Positions 8,454 through 17,282 are shown, counted from the first letter of the stretch. The stretch: 59,947 bases of DNA from Streptomyces sp. TSRI0281 (GCF_001905125.1 NZ_LWLE01000006.1:1-59947), one strand, 5' to 3'. The notes: generated by a model from the letters alone, not told the origin. Numbers and translations: made by a program.

Positions 8454-9098
8454 TCAGCCTGCGGCCCCGTGGCGTACGGCCCAGAGAGCCGCCTGGGTCC
8501 TGTCCGCCAGATCCAGCTTCATCAGGATGTTCGACACATGCGTCTTGACGGTCTTCTCGGAGAGGACCAGGGCCCGGGCGATCTCGCGGTTGGAACGGCC
8601 GTCGGCGATGAGGCCCAGCACTTCCCGTTCCCGTTCGGTGAGGGTGCTCCCCCGGCCCGTGCCGTTGCCCGCGTCGTCCTGGGCCAGGAGCGCCCCGGCC
8701 ACCTCCGGCTGGAGCAGGACGTGGCCCGCGTGGACGGAGCGGATGGCTCCGGCCAGGGCGTCCGGGTCGACGTCCTTGTACACGTAACCGGAGGCGCCCG
8801 CGCGCAGGGCGGGGACCACCGTGCGCTGCTCGGTGAAGCTGGTGACGATGAGGACCTTGGCGGGGTTGTCCAGCTCGCGGAGCTTGCGCAGAGCCTCGAT
8901 GCCGTCGGTTCCGGGCATCTTGATGTCCATCAGTACGACATCGGGCCGGAGCTCCTCCGTCCTGGCCACGCCCTCGGCGCCGTCGGCGGCCTCGCCGACG
9001 ACCTCTATGTCGTCCTGGATCTCCAGAAACGTACGCAGGCCTCGGCGTACCACCTGGTGGTCGTCGACCAGCAGCACCCTGATGATCTTGTCAGCCAC
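8454..9098 (-). CDS. NarL/LuxR-family response regulator
   Basis: 214 residues: receiver domain with the acidic pair DD at 12-13, phosphoacceptor Asp58 in VVLMDIKMPG, the conserved Thr in LIVTSF and Lys in GYVYKDV, followed by a LuxR-type helix-turn-helix (LTEREREVLGLIADGRSNRE to VKTHVSNILMKL). It acts as a DNA-binding regulator controlled by phosphorylation. The GTG start at 9098 overlaps the end of the kinase gene by 8 bp, so kinase and regulator are translationally coupled. The neighbouring chaplin gene is a plausible but unproven target. Confidence 0.95.
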   Translation of the reverse strand: MADKIIRVLLVDDHQVVRRGLRTFLEIQDDIEVVGEAADGAEGVARTEELRPDVVLMDIKMPGTDGIEALRKLRELDNPAKVLIVTSFTEQRTVVPALRAGASGYVYKDVDPDALAGAIRSVHAGHVLLQPEVAGALLAQDDAGNGTGRGSTLTEREREVLGLIADGRSNREIARALVLSEKTVKTHVSNILMKLDLADRTQAALWAVRHGAAG

Positions 9099-10236
9099 CG
9101 GGCACCTCCATCTCGATCGTGGTGCCCTTGCCGGGCTCCGATTCAACGGTGAGCTTCCCGCCGACGCTGCCGGCCCGGTGGCGCATCGAGACGAGGCCCA
9201 GATGGCGGCCCGCGCGACGGACCGCCGTGACGTCGAACCCGCTGCCGTCGTCGGTGATCCGCAGCAGCGTGGCCGGGCCGTGCCGGGCCAGCGTGACGGT
9301 GACATGCCCGGCGCCGGAATGGCGCAGGGCGTTGTGCAGGGCTTCCTGGGACACCCGTAGCAGCGCTTCCTCGTGAGCGGCGGGCAGGGCCCGTACGCCC
9401 GCGCTCTCGAAGGTGACCGCGGCGCTGTGGGCCCGGTCCAGGACCTGGATCTGCGTACGGAGGGTGGCGACCAGGCCGTCCTCGTCGAGCGCGGCCGGGC
9501 GCAGCTCGACGACGGCGGCGCGCAGTTCGTCCACGGCCTCCGCGGCGAGCGCGGCGACCTGCTGGAGCTCGCCCTTGGCGCGGGCCGGGTCGCGGTCGAC
9601 GAGAGCGGCGGCCGCCTGTGCGGTGAGCCGGAGCGAGAACAGCTTCTGGCTGACCGCGTCGTGCAGTTCGTGGGCGAGGCGGGAGCGTTCCTCGGCGATG
9701 GTCAGCTCGCGGCTGCGTTCGTACAGGCGGGCGTTGGTCAGGGCGATCGCCGCGTGCTGGGCGAGGATCGACAGCAGTTCCTCGTCCTCGTCGGTGAAGC
9801 CGCAGCTGCCCTCCGGCTTGGGGCACTTCTTGTTGGCGAGGTAGAGCGCGCCGATGATCTCGTCGCCGTCCCGGATGGGCAGGCCGAGGAAGTCGGACAT
9901 GTCGGGGTGGGCGTCGGGCCAGCCGCCGAACCGGGGGTCCTCACGGACGTCGGCGAGCCGCTCCGGCTTCGCCTCCTGGAGCATCGCGGCGAGGATGCCG
10001 TGCTGCCGGGGCAGCGGGCCGATGGCCTTCCACTGCTCATCGGTGATTCCGTCCACGACGAACTGGGCGAAGCCGCCGTGGTCGTCGGGGACGCCCAGGG
10101 CCGCGTACTCGGCGTCGAGCAGCTCGCGGGCGGAGGTGACGATCGTCTTGAGGACGTCACGCATTTCGAGATGCCGGCTCATGGCGAGCAGCGCGGCACT
10201 CACCGCGGCGAGGGCGGACGGTGGGCGGTGACTCAT
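9091..10236 (-). CDS. GAF-domain sensor histidine kinase
   Basis: 381-residue cytosolic kinase with no membrane helices. An N-terminal helix is followed by a GAF domain (about 20-165) containing CPKPEGSCGF with two cysteines, then a HisKA_3 dimerisation domain with phosphoacceptor His189 in LAHELHDAVSQKLF, and an HATPase domain (NALRHSGAG N-box, DDGSGFD, GLVSMRHRA). It phosphorylates the overlapping LuxR regulator. The paired Cys could bind a ligand or sense redox state; this is inference. I prefer ATG at 10236 because GTGAGGGCC just upstream can serve as ribosome binding site; a GTG at 10245 would add three residues. Confidence 0.93.
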   Translation of the reverse strand: MSHRPPSALAAVSAALLAMSRHLEMRDVLKTIVTSARELLDAEYAALGVPDDHGGFAQFVVDGITDEQWKAIGPLPRQHGILAAMLQEAKPERLADVREDPRFGGWPDAHPDMSDFLGLPIRDGDEIIGALYLANKKCPKPEGSCGFTDEDEELLSILAQHAAIALTNARLYERSRELTIAEERSRLAHELHDAVSQKLFSLRLTAQAAAALVDRDPARAKGELQQVAALAAEAVDELRAAVVELRPAALDEDGLVATLRTQIQVLDRAHSAAVTFESAGVRALPAAHEEALLRVSQEALHNALRHSGAGHVTVTLARHGPATLLRITDDGSGFDVTAVRRAGRHLGLVSMRHRAGSVGGKLTVESEPGKGTTIEMEVPGG

Positions 10237-10889
10237 GGCCCTCACCGTACCGGCGGGGTCCGACAGCCGTATCGGGCTGTGGACGGCGTCGGGGAGCGTG
10301 CGGGACCAGGACTTTGTCCCGCCGCCCCTCGGCCCTCGGTCCTAGGTCCGTACGGCCCGGTGACCGGGGCCGGGACCGGGCCGGGGCCGGGGCCGGGCGG
10401 GATCGGGTCCGTACGGGATCGGCCCGCCACGTCCGGAGACGGTCGGGGGTCGTCCGGTCGGGGGCGGTCGGGGGCGGTCCGGGGGCGTGGGGCGGCGCTA
10501 CGCCCCAGGTGTGGCGGGGCAGGGCGGCAGCTGCGCCTCCGGCATGAGTCCGGGGATGTCCGCCTCCTTCTCCCGGATGAGGAACCTCACGCTCCGCATT
10601 GCCTGTGCAACGGGTGGTGAAACCGTTACGCGGCCGATGTGAGCCCGCACATAGGACCCACGTCACTTACGAAGACTGCTAGTGGGTACACAAGGGGCAA
10701 TTGGGTGGGCATGAGCGGGGGCGAGCACGTACGAGCGCTCCCCCGATCCACTACCAGGCTTCGTACGTCACACCTTTGCCACAGCATTTTGCTGGCGCTA
10801 AGAATTGCAGCCGTCCCCGACGGAGATGCGTCGCCGCTTCCCGTCTCGTCCTCCGTGAGGACACCTGCTATTCGAAGAGGTAGGCCTGT
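10237..10889. other. Long intergenic region with G-rich tract and SLT-gene leader
   Basis: No protein-coding gene is supported in these 650 bp. The left part is extremely GC-rich, with repeated GGGGCC units (10376-10398) and a run of four G5 tracts plus a G4 tract (10445-10492) separated by 3-10 nt, a strong quadruplex candidate on the plus strand. The right part (10620-10889) is much less GC-rich and forms a long leader for the SLT gene. It contains a GC-rich hairpin around 10717-10746. I looked for the c-di-AMP riboswitch found before some Streptomyces cell-wall hydrolase genes and do not see its consensus. Confidence 0.5.
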
Positions 10890-11669
10890 ATGTCCGCGTC
10901 CAGCATTCCCGGCCGTCGCCGTCGTCTGAACAAGACCCAGAAGCTCTCCGTCGCCGGTGTGTCCGCACTCGGCGCCGCCGCCCTGGTGTTCTCCCTCGTC
11001 CCGTCCAACGCCGAGGCCGAGAGCGCCCCCGCGGCCCTGTCCGCCGCTCCGGTGGCCTTCACGTCGGCCGGCAGCGTCCCGCAGGCCAAGACCGTGCAGG
11101 CCAGCATCATCGAGCAGCACTCCACCGCCGAGCAGCTGGTGAAGGCCGCCGACGCCGCGAAGGCCAAGGCCGCCGCGGTGAAGGCGAAGGCAGCAGCCGA
11201 TGCGCAGGCGAAGGCCAAGGCCGCCGCCCAGGCCAAGGCCAAGGCAGCCGCCGAGGCGAAGGCGAAGTCCGCCGCGAAGGCCAAGGCCGACGCGAAGAAG
11301 CGCACCGCCCAGGCCGCGAGCCGCTCGGCCGCACGTACCCCCGTCTTCGCCGACAACCTGGACGGGTGGATCAAGGAAGCCCTGTCCATCATGAAGACCA
11401 AGGGCATCCCCGGTTCGTACGACGGACTGCACCGCAACATCATGCGGGAGTCCACCGGCAACCCGAACGCCATCAACGGCTGGGACATCAACGCCCAGAA
11501 CGGCGTCCCCTCGATCGGCCTGCTCCAGATCATCAAGCCGACCTTCGACGCCTACCACGTCTCCGGTACGCCGCACAGCCAGTACGACCCGGTCGCCAAC
11601 CTCACCGCCGCGGCCAACTACGCCGCCGACAAGTACGGCTCGATCGACAACGTCAACAGCGCGTACTGA
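10890..11669 (+). CDS. Secreted lytic transglycosylase (SLT domain)
   Basis: 259-residue exported cell-wall enzyme. It has a twin-basic signal peptide (GRRRRLNKTQKL followed by a hydrophobic core ending near SNAEA), a central linker of about 60 residues made almost only of Ala and Lys (repeats of AKAKAAA, about 85-145) that is probably a cationic coiled or extended stalk binding anionic wall polymers, and a C-terminal SLT fold with the catalytic Glu187 in MRESTGNPNA and the GLLQIIKPTFDAYH segment. Expected to cleave peptidoglycan glycan strands. The ATG at 10890 has GAAGAGG upstream. Monocistronic, with a very long untranslated leader and a strong terminator. Confidence 0.92.
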   Translation: MSASSIPGRRRRLNKTQKLSVAGVSALGAAALVFSLVPSNAEAESAPAALSAAPVAFTSAGSVPQAKTVQASIIEQHSTAEQLVKAADAAKAKAAAVKAKAAADAQAKAKAAAQAKAKAAAEAKAKSAAKAKADAKKRTAQAASRSAARTPVFADNLDGWIKEALSIMKTKGIPGSYDGLHRNIMRESTGNPNAINGWDINAQNGVPSIGLLQIIKPTFDAYHVSGTPHSQYDPVANLTAAANYAADKYGSIDNVNSAY

Positions 11670-11717
11670 GCCACCCGCGCAGCGCCCGAACGGCGCGCTC
11701 GCGTCCCACGTCTCATG

Positions 11718-11756
11718 CCGGAGGGCGGCACCCCGTGCGGGGGTGCCGCCCTCCGG
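11718..11756. terminator. Bidirectional terminator
   Basis: A perfect 17-bp stem (11718-11734 and 11740-11756) lies between the convergent SLT and FHA-ABC genes. Confidence 0.85.
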
Positions 11757-11803
11757 CGTCGTGCGTCGCGTGCCGCGCCGTGCGTCGCGTGCTTGCGAGC
11801 GGG

Positions 11804-14377
11804 CTACTTGCGCATGACCTCGGGCTCGTGGCGGCGCAGCAGGCGCGCGACCGCGAAGCCGCAGATGAGACCGAGTACCACCAGCACCGCGATGTTCATC
11901 CCCCACTGGCCGGCCGTGTGCTCCCACAGCGGGTCGAGGTCGGTCGGGTTCTCCGGGTCCCACGGCGGCATGAGGTGCGCCAGGTCGAGCGTCGTACCGG
12001 CCGCGGCCATGGCCCAGCGGGACGGCATCAGCCAGGCGAACTGCTCCAGGCCGGGCGACCCGTACACCTGGAAGAGCACGCCGGTGAAGACGACCTGGAT
12101 GATCGCGAACATGACCAGCAGCGGCATGGTCTTCTCGGAGGTCTTCACCAGCGAGGAGATCACCAGGCCGAACATCATCGAGGTGAAGCCCAGCGCGATG
12201 ATCGACAGGCAGATCTCGACGGCCGGGGGCATGATCAGGCCCTCTGCCGGCAGATCGCGGGTGGCGAAGCCGATGCCGCAGATGATGACGCCCTGGAGGG
12301 CCGTGATCACGCCGAGGACGATCACCTTGGACATCAGATAGGCGGAGCGGGACAGGCCGGTGGCCCGTTCCCGTTCGTAGATGACGCGTTCCTTGATCAG
12401 TTCTCGTACGGAGTTGGCGGCGCCGGAGAAGCACATGCCGACCGCGAGGATCAGCATGATCGTCCCGGCCTTGCCGTTGAACCGGGACGGCGGCGTGGGC
12501 GCCGCCAGACCGAATTCCGCCGGAATGACGACACTGACCACGCCGAGCACCGCGGGCAGGATCACCATCAGGCCCATGAAGCCCTTGTCGGACGCGATCA
12601 CCGAGACGTAGCGGCGGATCAGCGTCCACAGCTGCGTCATCCAGCCCTGCGGCTTCGGCGGGCGCAGCTGCTGCGGTGGCGGCATGTGTACGGACTGCGC
12701 GGCGACGGCGTCGATGTCCGCGGCGTACATCTGGTAGTGCTGCGAGCCGCGCCAGCGTCCCGCCCAGTCGTAGTCGCGGTAGTTCTCGAACGCGGAGAAA
12801 ACATCGGCCCAGGTGGTGTAGCCGAAGAAGTTGAGTGCCTCCTCCGGCGGGCCGAAGTAGGCGACGGAACCGCCCGGGGCCATGACCAGGAGCTTGTCGC
12901 AGATCGCCAGCTCGGCCACGGAGTGCGTGACGACCAGGACGGTGCGCCCGTCGTCCGCGAGGCCGCGCAGCAGCTGCATGACATCGCGGTCCATGCCCGG
13001 GTCGAGGCCGGAGGTCGGCTCGTCCAGGAAGATCAGCGAGGGCTTCGTCAGCAGCTCCAGGGCCACCGAGACGCGCTTGCGCTGGCCCCCGGAGAGCGAG
13101 GTGATCTTCTTGTCCTTGTGGATGTCGAGCTTCAGCTCGGCCAGCACTTCGAGGATCCGGGCCTGGCGCTCGGCCTCGGTGGTGTCCGCGGGGAAGCGGA
13201 GCTTGGCGGCGTACTTGAGCGCCTTGGTGACGGTGAGTTCCTTGTGCAGGATGTCGTCCTGCGGGACCAGACCGATGCGCTGGCGCAGCTCGGCGAACTG
13301 CTTGTAGAGGTTCCGGTTGTCGTAGAGGACGTCACCCTGGTTGGCGGGCCGGTAGCCGGTGAGCGCCTTGAGCAGGGTGGACTTGCCGGACCCGGACGGG
13401 CCGATGACCGCGATGAGCGACTTCTCCGGGACGCCGAAGGAGACGTCCTTGAGGATCTGCTTCCCACCGTCGACCGTCACCGTGAGGTGGCGGGCGGAGA
13501 AGGAGACCTCACCGGTGTCGACGAACTCTTCCAGCCGGTCGCCGACCAGGCGGAACGTCGAGTGACCGACACCGACGATGTCGTTCGGGCCGAGGAGCGC
13601 GGAGCCGGACTTGTGGAGCGGCTGACCGTTGACGTACGTACCGTTGTGGGATCCGAGGTCACGGATCTCGAAGCGGCCGTCGGGCGTCGCGCGGAACTCG
13701 GCGTGGTGGCGCGAGACCTGGAGGTCGGAGACGACCAGCTCGTTCTCCAGCGCACGGCCGATCCGCATCACCCGGCCGAGGTCCAGCTGGTGGAACGTGG
13801 TCGGGCTGCGGTCCCCGTAGACCGGCGGCGCCCCCGCAGCGCCACCGTGTCCCTGTGCCGGGGCCTGCTGGTGCGGGACCTGTGGCTGGGCCTGAGCCTG
13901 TTGCGGCTGGGCCTGCTGCCACGCCTGCTGCTGATGCTGGGCGGGGCCCTGCTGGCCCGGCCAGCCCGCGCCGCCCTGCTGCGGGGCCTGGTACGGAGCC
14001 TGGTGGGGCTGCGCGGGGGCCTGCTGGGCTCCCGCCGCCTGGCCGCTGTGGACGCCGGCGCCCGCGGCAGCCGCCGCACCGGTGAGGCTCAGCCGAGGTC
14101 CGTCGGTGGCGTTGCCCAGGTGCACCGCGGAGCCGGGTCCGATCTCCAGCTGGTGGATCCGCTGCCCCTGCGCATAGGTGCCGTTGGTGCTGCCGTGGTC
14201 CTCGATGAACCAACTACCGCCCCTCCAGCTGATCGTGGCATGCCGCCACGACACCCTGGCGTCGTCGATCGTCAGGTCTCCCTGCGGATCGCGTCCAAGG
14301 GTGTACGACCTGGATGGATCGAGCGTCCAGGTCCTTCCATTCAATTCCAGTACGAGTTCCGGCACTCCGCGCCCCAC
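11804..14377 (-). CDS. Two-FHA ABC exporter (Rv1747-like)
   Basis: 857-residue fused half-transporter. Order: FHA domain 1 (about 10-95; YTLGRDPQGDLTI, SWRHATI, STNGTYAQG), a Gln/Ala/Pro-rich disordered linker (about 100-180), FHA domain 2 (about 190-285; RIGRALENELVV, VSRHHAEF, HNGTYVNG), an ABC ATPase (GPSGSGKST, LSGGQRKRVSVAL, LIFLDEPTSGLDP) and a six-helix ABC2 membrane domain. Architecture and length match mycobacterial Rv1747 (865 residues), an exporter of cell-envelope lipids controlled by Ser/Thr kinase phosphorylation through its FHA domains. A similar kinase-gated role is likely but no kinase gene is next to it. The GTG at 14377 has GGGGGA upstream; a GTG at 14365 is an alternative. 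Confidence 0.93.
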   Translation of the reverse strand: MGRGVPELVLELNGRTWTLDPSRSYTLGRDPQGDLTIDDARVSWRHATISWRGGSWFIEDHGSTNGTYAQGQRIHQLEIGPGSAVHLGNATDGPRLSLTGAAAAAGAGVHSGQAAGAQQAPAQPHQAPYQAPQQGGAGWPGQQGPAQHQQQAWQQAQPQQAQAQPQVPHQQAPAQGHGGAAGAPPVYGDRSPTTFHQLDLGRVMRIGRALENELVVSDLQVSRHHAEFRATPDGRFEIRDLGSHNGTYVNGQPLHKSGSALLGPNDIVGVGHSTFRLVGDRLEEFVDTGEVSFSARHLTVTVDGGKQILKDVSFGVPEKSLIAVIGPSGSGKSTLLKALTGYRPANQGDVLYDNRNLYKQFAELRQRIGLVPQDDILHKELTVTKALKYAAKLRFPADTTEAERQARILEVLAELKLDIHKDKKITSLSGGQRKRVSVALELLTKPSLIFLDEPTSGLDPGMDRDVMQLLRGLADDGRTVLVVTHSVAELAICDKLLVMAPGGSVAYFGPPEEALNFFGYTTWADVFSAFENYRDYDWAGRWRGSQHYQMYAADIDAVAAQSVHMPPPQQLRPPKPQGWMTQLWTLIRRYVSVIASDKGFMGLMVILPAVLGVVSVVIPAEFGLAAPTPPSRFNGKAGTIMLILAVGMCFSGAANSVRELIKERVIYERERATGLSRSAYLMSKVIVLGVITALQGVIICGIGFATRDLPAEGLIMPPAVEICLSIIALGFTSMMFGLVISSLVKTSEKTMPLLVMFAIIQVVFTGVLFQVYGSPGLEQFAWLMPSRWAMAAAGTTLDLAHLMPPWDPENPTDLDPLWEHTAGQWGMNIAVLVVLGLICGFAVARLLRRHEPEVMRK

Positions 14378-14766
14378 TAGTTGTCCCCCGAGTCACCCCC
14401 ATTGCAGGGAGTCTAGGGATGCTGAACATCGTGGGGAACTATTCCAGGAGCAGTCCCCGTTCCGAAAGTCGGGCGGGTGAAGACGGGGCGGAGACCTGCG
14501 TGGACGCACCCCGGCCCCGGGAAAAAGGGGCCCGGAGGTCAGGAATGGCCATGAGTGCGGACGAATCATGAGCAGACGGTCCGATCCAGCACATCCCGGC
14601 CGATAGCGACGGCCCTGAAATATCCGCGCGGCGTCCGGCGCCCGGTAATGCCCCACACCCCCCTGCCGGGCATTTTGTCCGCGATCGCCGTACGCCCGCG
14701 CCATTTCGTCCGGTACGCGGGACGGGCCTGGGGGCCGGGCCGCGGGACCGATACGGTGGGCACACC
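14378..14766. other. Divergent intergenic region, FHA-ABC / serB
   Basis: No gene is supported in these 389 bp. The right end carries a TACGGT -10-like element 12 bases before the serB ATG. I see no other repeat or operator that I can name. Confidence 0.4.
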
Positions 14767-16023
14767 ATGAGCGCATCTCAGCCCCCTCAGCCTCCCCTGT
14801 CTCCTGAGCCGCCCGAGTCCCCTCAGGGCAGCGACGCACCCACTCTTCTCGTCAAGATCTTCGGGAAGGACCGTCCCGGCATCACCGCCGGGCTCTTCGA
14901 CACCCTCGCCGCGTACTCCGTCGACGTCGTGGACATCGAGCAGGTCGTCACCCGTGGCCGTATCGTCCTGTGCGCCCTGGTCACCGCCCCGACCGCGGGC
15001 GGTACGAGCGCGGGCGACCTGCGGGCGACCGTCCACAGCTGGGCCGACTCGCTGAAGCTGCAGGCCGAGATCATCTCGGGCATCGGTGACAACCGGCCCC
15101 GCGGTGACGGCCGTTCCCATGTGACCGTGCTGGGCCACCCGCTCACCGCGGAGTCGACCGCCGCCATAGCGGCCAGGATCACGTCGACCGGCGGCAACAT
15201 CGACCGGATCTTCCGGCTGGCGAAGTACCCGGTCACGGCCGTCGAGTTCGCGGTGTCCGGTACGGGGACCGAGGCGCTGCGGACCGCGCTGGCCACCGAG
15301 GCCGCGGAGATCGGCGTGGATGTCGCCGTCGTATCGGCAGGGCTGAGCCGCCGGGCGCAGCGGCTGGTCGTCATGGACGTGGACTCCACGCTCATCCAGG
15401 ACGAGGTCATCGAACTCTTCGCGGCGCACGCGGGCTGCGAGGCCGAGGTCGCCGAGGTGACCGAGCAGGCGATGCGCGGCGAGCTGGACTTCGAGCAGTC
15501 GCTGCACGCCCGGGTGGCGCTGCTGGCGGGCCTCGACGCGTCGGTGGTGGACAAGGTGCGGGCCGAGGTGCGGCTGACGCCCGGCGCCCGCACCCTGATC
15601 CGTACGCTCAAGCGGCTCGGGTACCAAGTGGGCGTGGTCTCCGGTGGGTTCACCCAGGTCACGGACGACCTCAAGGAACGTCTCAACCTCGACTTCGCTT
15701 CCGCCAACACGCTGGAGGTCGTCGACGGCAAGCTCACGGGCCGGGTCGTGGGCGACATCGTGGACCGGGCGGGCAAGGCCCGGCTGCTGCGGAGCTTCGC
15801 CGAGCAGGCCGGGGTGCCGCTGGCCCAGACCGTGGCGATCGGTGACGGTGCCAACGACCTGGACATGCTGAACACGGCCGGCCTCGGCGTCGCCTTCAAC
15901 GCGAAGCCGGTGGTGCGCAGGGCCGCGCACACCGCGGTGAACGTGCCGTTCCTCGACACCGTGCTGTATCTGCTCGGCATCACGCGCGAGGAGGTCGAGG
16001 CGGCGGACGGCCTGGTCGACTGA
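14767..16023 (+). CDS. serB: Phosphoserine phosphatase with N-terminal ACT domains
   Basis: Last step of serine synthesis: phosphoserine to serine plus phosphate. The 418-residue protein has a Pro-rich N-terminal tail, two ACT-type regulatory domains (about 25-190; LLVKIFGKDRPGITAGLFDT opens the first) and a HAD phosphatase domain with the nucleophile in MDVDST (about 203-208), SGGFTQV, and the metal-binding GDGANDLDML. The ACT pair suggests allosteric control by serine, as in mycobacterial SerB2. The mRNA leader appears very short: a TACGGT -10 lies close to the ATG and there is no Shine-Dalgarno sequence. It is followed by a strong terminator. Confidence 0.95.
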   Translation: MSASQPPQPPLSPEPPESPQGSDAPTLLVKIFGKDRPGITAGLFDTLAAYSVDVVDIEQVVTRGRIVLCALVTAPTAGGTSAGDLRATVHSWADSLKLQAEIISGIGDNRPRGDGRSHVTVLGHPLTAESTAAIAARITSTGGNIDRIFRLAKYPVTAVEFAVSGTGTEALRTALATEAAEIGVDVAVVSAGLSRRAQRLVVMDVDSTLIQDEVIELFAAHAGCEAEVAEVTEQAMRGELDFEQSLHARVALLAGLDASVVDKVRAEVRLTPGARTLIRTLKRLGYQVGVVSGGFTQVTDDLKERLNLDFASANTLEVVDGKLTGRVVGDIVDRAGKARLLRSFAEQAGVPLAQTVAIGDGANDLDMLNTAGLGVAFNAKPVVRRAAHTAVNVPFLDTVLYLLGITREEVEAADGLVD

Positions 16024-16048
16024 CCGGGACCGGACGCCGAAGAGCGGT

Positions 16049-16089
16049 AAGGGCCCCCGTCACGCGCACGGCGCGTGACGGGGGCCCTT
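16049..16089. terminator. Bidirectional terminator
   Basis: A 19-bp perfect stem (16049-16067 and 16071-16089) with a 3-nt loop sits between serB and the convergent phosphatase gene. Confidence 0.88.
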
Positions 16090-16149
16090 CTCTTCTGCTG
16101 GGGGCCCGCTGCCTCCGCTGCCGCGGCGGGACCCGGCCGTTGCCGGTAC

Positions 16150-16668
16150 TCAGTCGTTGGGCGTCCAGTACTCGGTGAGCTTGCCGGACCCGAGCTCCAC
16201 GCTCTTCCAGGAGCCGGAGAACTCGACCACGGCATAGGCGGCGGTCGGGAAGCCGTCCCTGGTCATCCTGGCCAGGGTGTCCGCCTCGGCGGAGCCCGAC
16301 AGAGCGTCGGCGGCGCCGTGCATGCCCGGGTTGTGCCCGATGACCAGGAGGTTGCGCACCTCGTCGGGGGTCTCGTTGAACAGGGCAACCAGTTCGCCGA
16401 GGGACGCGTCGTACAGCCTCTCCTCGTACACGGTCCTGGGGCGCTGCGCGAACTCGTGGACCGCCAGCTTCCAGGTTTCGCGTGTCCTGGTGGCGGTCGA
16501 GCACAGGGCCAGATCGAATGCGATGCCGGAATCGGCGAGCTTTCGGCCCGCCACGGGCGCGTCCTTGCGGCCGCGCTCGGCGAGCGGCCGCTCATGGTCG
16601 GACGCTTGCGACCATTCAGCCTTGGCATGCCGGAGAAGGACGATCCTGCGAGGTGTATCGACGCTCAT
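16150..16668 (-). CDS. SixA-like histidine phosphatase
   Basis: 172-residue member of the histidine (phosphoglycerate-mutase-like) phosphatase superfamily. The phospho-accepting His is in LLRHAKAEWSQ near residue 13, and the second catalytic His in VIGHNPGMHGAAD. The small size fits SixA-type protein-histidine phosphatases rather than metabolic mutases, but the natural substrate is unknown. The ATG at 16668 is preceded by GAGGTGT. It is convergent with serB; a 134-bp gap separates it from the small membrane-protein gene upstream on the same strand. Confidence 0.9.
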   Translation of the reverse strand: MSVDTPRRIVLLRHAKAEWSQASDHERPLAERGRKDAPVAGRKLADSGIAFDLALCSTATRTRETWKLAVHEFAQRPRTVYEERLYDASLGELVALFNETPDEVRNLLVIGHNPGMHGAADALSGSAEADTLARMTRDGFPTAAYAVVEFSGSWKSVELGSGKLTEYWTPND

Positions 16669-16802
16669 ACACCTCAGCTTCGCACGAAATGCGCCCTCCG
16701 GCGCAGGGTGTTGATGTGCGGGCCGAAGCGGTTCGGCACCGCGGCCCCCCGCGCGGATCCGTCGGCGGGACAGCCTGTCGCGGCGGGACACCGGGCAGCC
16801 TG

Positions 16803-17009
16803 TCAGCGGGACAGCAGGGCGATGACGCGCTCGATCAGCTGCCCGATCGCGGGATCTCCGGAGGCGGCCTGGGCCTGGCCCGGGTTCACGATCAGCATCA
16901 GGAGCGCGGCGAACGCCACGGCGGGCAGAGCGATGCCCCACCAAGGCAGCCGGATGTCGGCACTCCCCGCGGCCTGGCGGTGGGAGCTGGTGTGCGTACG
17001 GGCCGACAT
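16803..17009 (-). CDS. Small membrane protein
   Basis: 68-residue protein with a basic and polar N-terminus, one strong membrane helix (WWGIALPAVAFAALLMLIVN) and a short extracytoplasmic tail ending LIERVIALLSR. The helix could instead be an uncleaved or cleavable signal anchor, since a QAQAA site follows it. The ATG at 17009 has GGAGGCGG ahead of it; the longer frame to 17135 would start in a GC-rich hairpin and is not supported. I know no function for it. Similar proteins occur at the same place in other Streptomyces, to my recollection. Confidence 0.7.
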   Translation of the reverse strand: MSARTHTSSHRQAAGSADIRLPWWGIALPAVAFAALLMLIVNPGQAQAASGDPAIGQLIERVIALLSR

Positions 17010-17148
17010 GTCCGCCTCCGTGGGGCATCGGTTCTGATACCCCGAACCTACGGATCGCACGGCGCCGGGCCCATCCGGTGACCCACCCACTTCACCCTGA
17101 CCCTGTCCCCCTAGGGGATGGGGGGCTATCCCCACCCCCCGGGGTTCG

Positions 17149-17265
17149 TCAAGGGGAGGCGATCGAGGCGATGACCCCGATGATCACCGTCACGAGGAGC
17201 ATCGCCCCGAAGACGAGAAGGAGTTTCTTCTGACCGTTCTGGGGATTCGGATCGAGCACTGGCAT
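17149..17265 (-). CDS. SGM_5486-family transporter-associated mini-protein
   Basis: A 38-residue ORF (starts MPVLDPNPQNGQKKLL, ends VIASIASP) with a short polar N-terminus, a KK pair and one membrane helix. It matches the small family named after S. griseus SGM_5486, always found just after a CynX/NimT-type MFS carrier gene; here it begins 17 bp after that gene's stop. It probably acts as a small subunit or stabiliser of the carrier; this is inferred only from position. It is easily missed because of its length. Confidence 0.85.
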   Translation of the reverse strand: MPVLDPNPQNGQKKLLLVFGAMLLVTVIIGVIASIASP

Positions 17266-17282
17266 GGGGCCAGTCTCGCATC

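Noticed and set aside
10620..10889. c-di-AMP (ydaO-type) riboswitch before the SLT gene
   Set aside because: The conserved strings of that class could not be found in the leader; only its position was suggestive.
10626..12629. Open frame of 667 codons on the minus strand across the SLT gene
   Set aside because: It runs antisense to a convincing secreted SLT enzyme and has Arg/Gly/His-rich shadow composition without any domain.
17010..17148. Extended start of the small membrane protein at 17135
   Set aside because: The region is a set of C- and G-runs able to form hairpins and the ATG at 17009 has a much better ribosome binding site.
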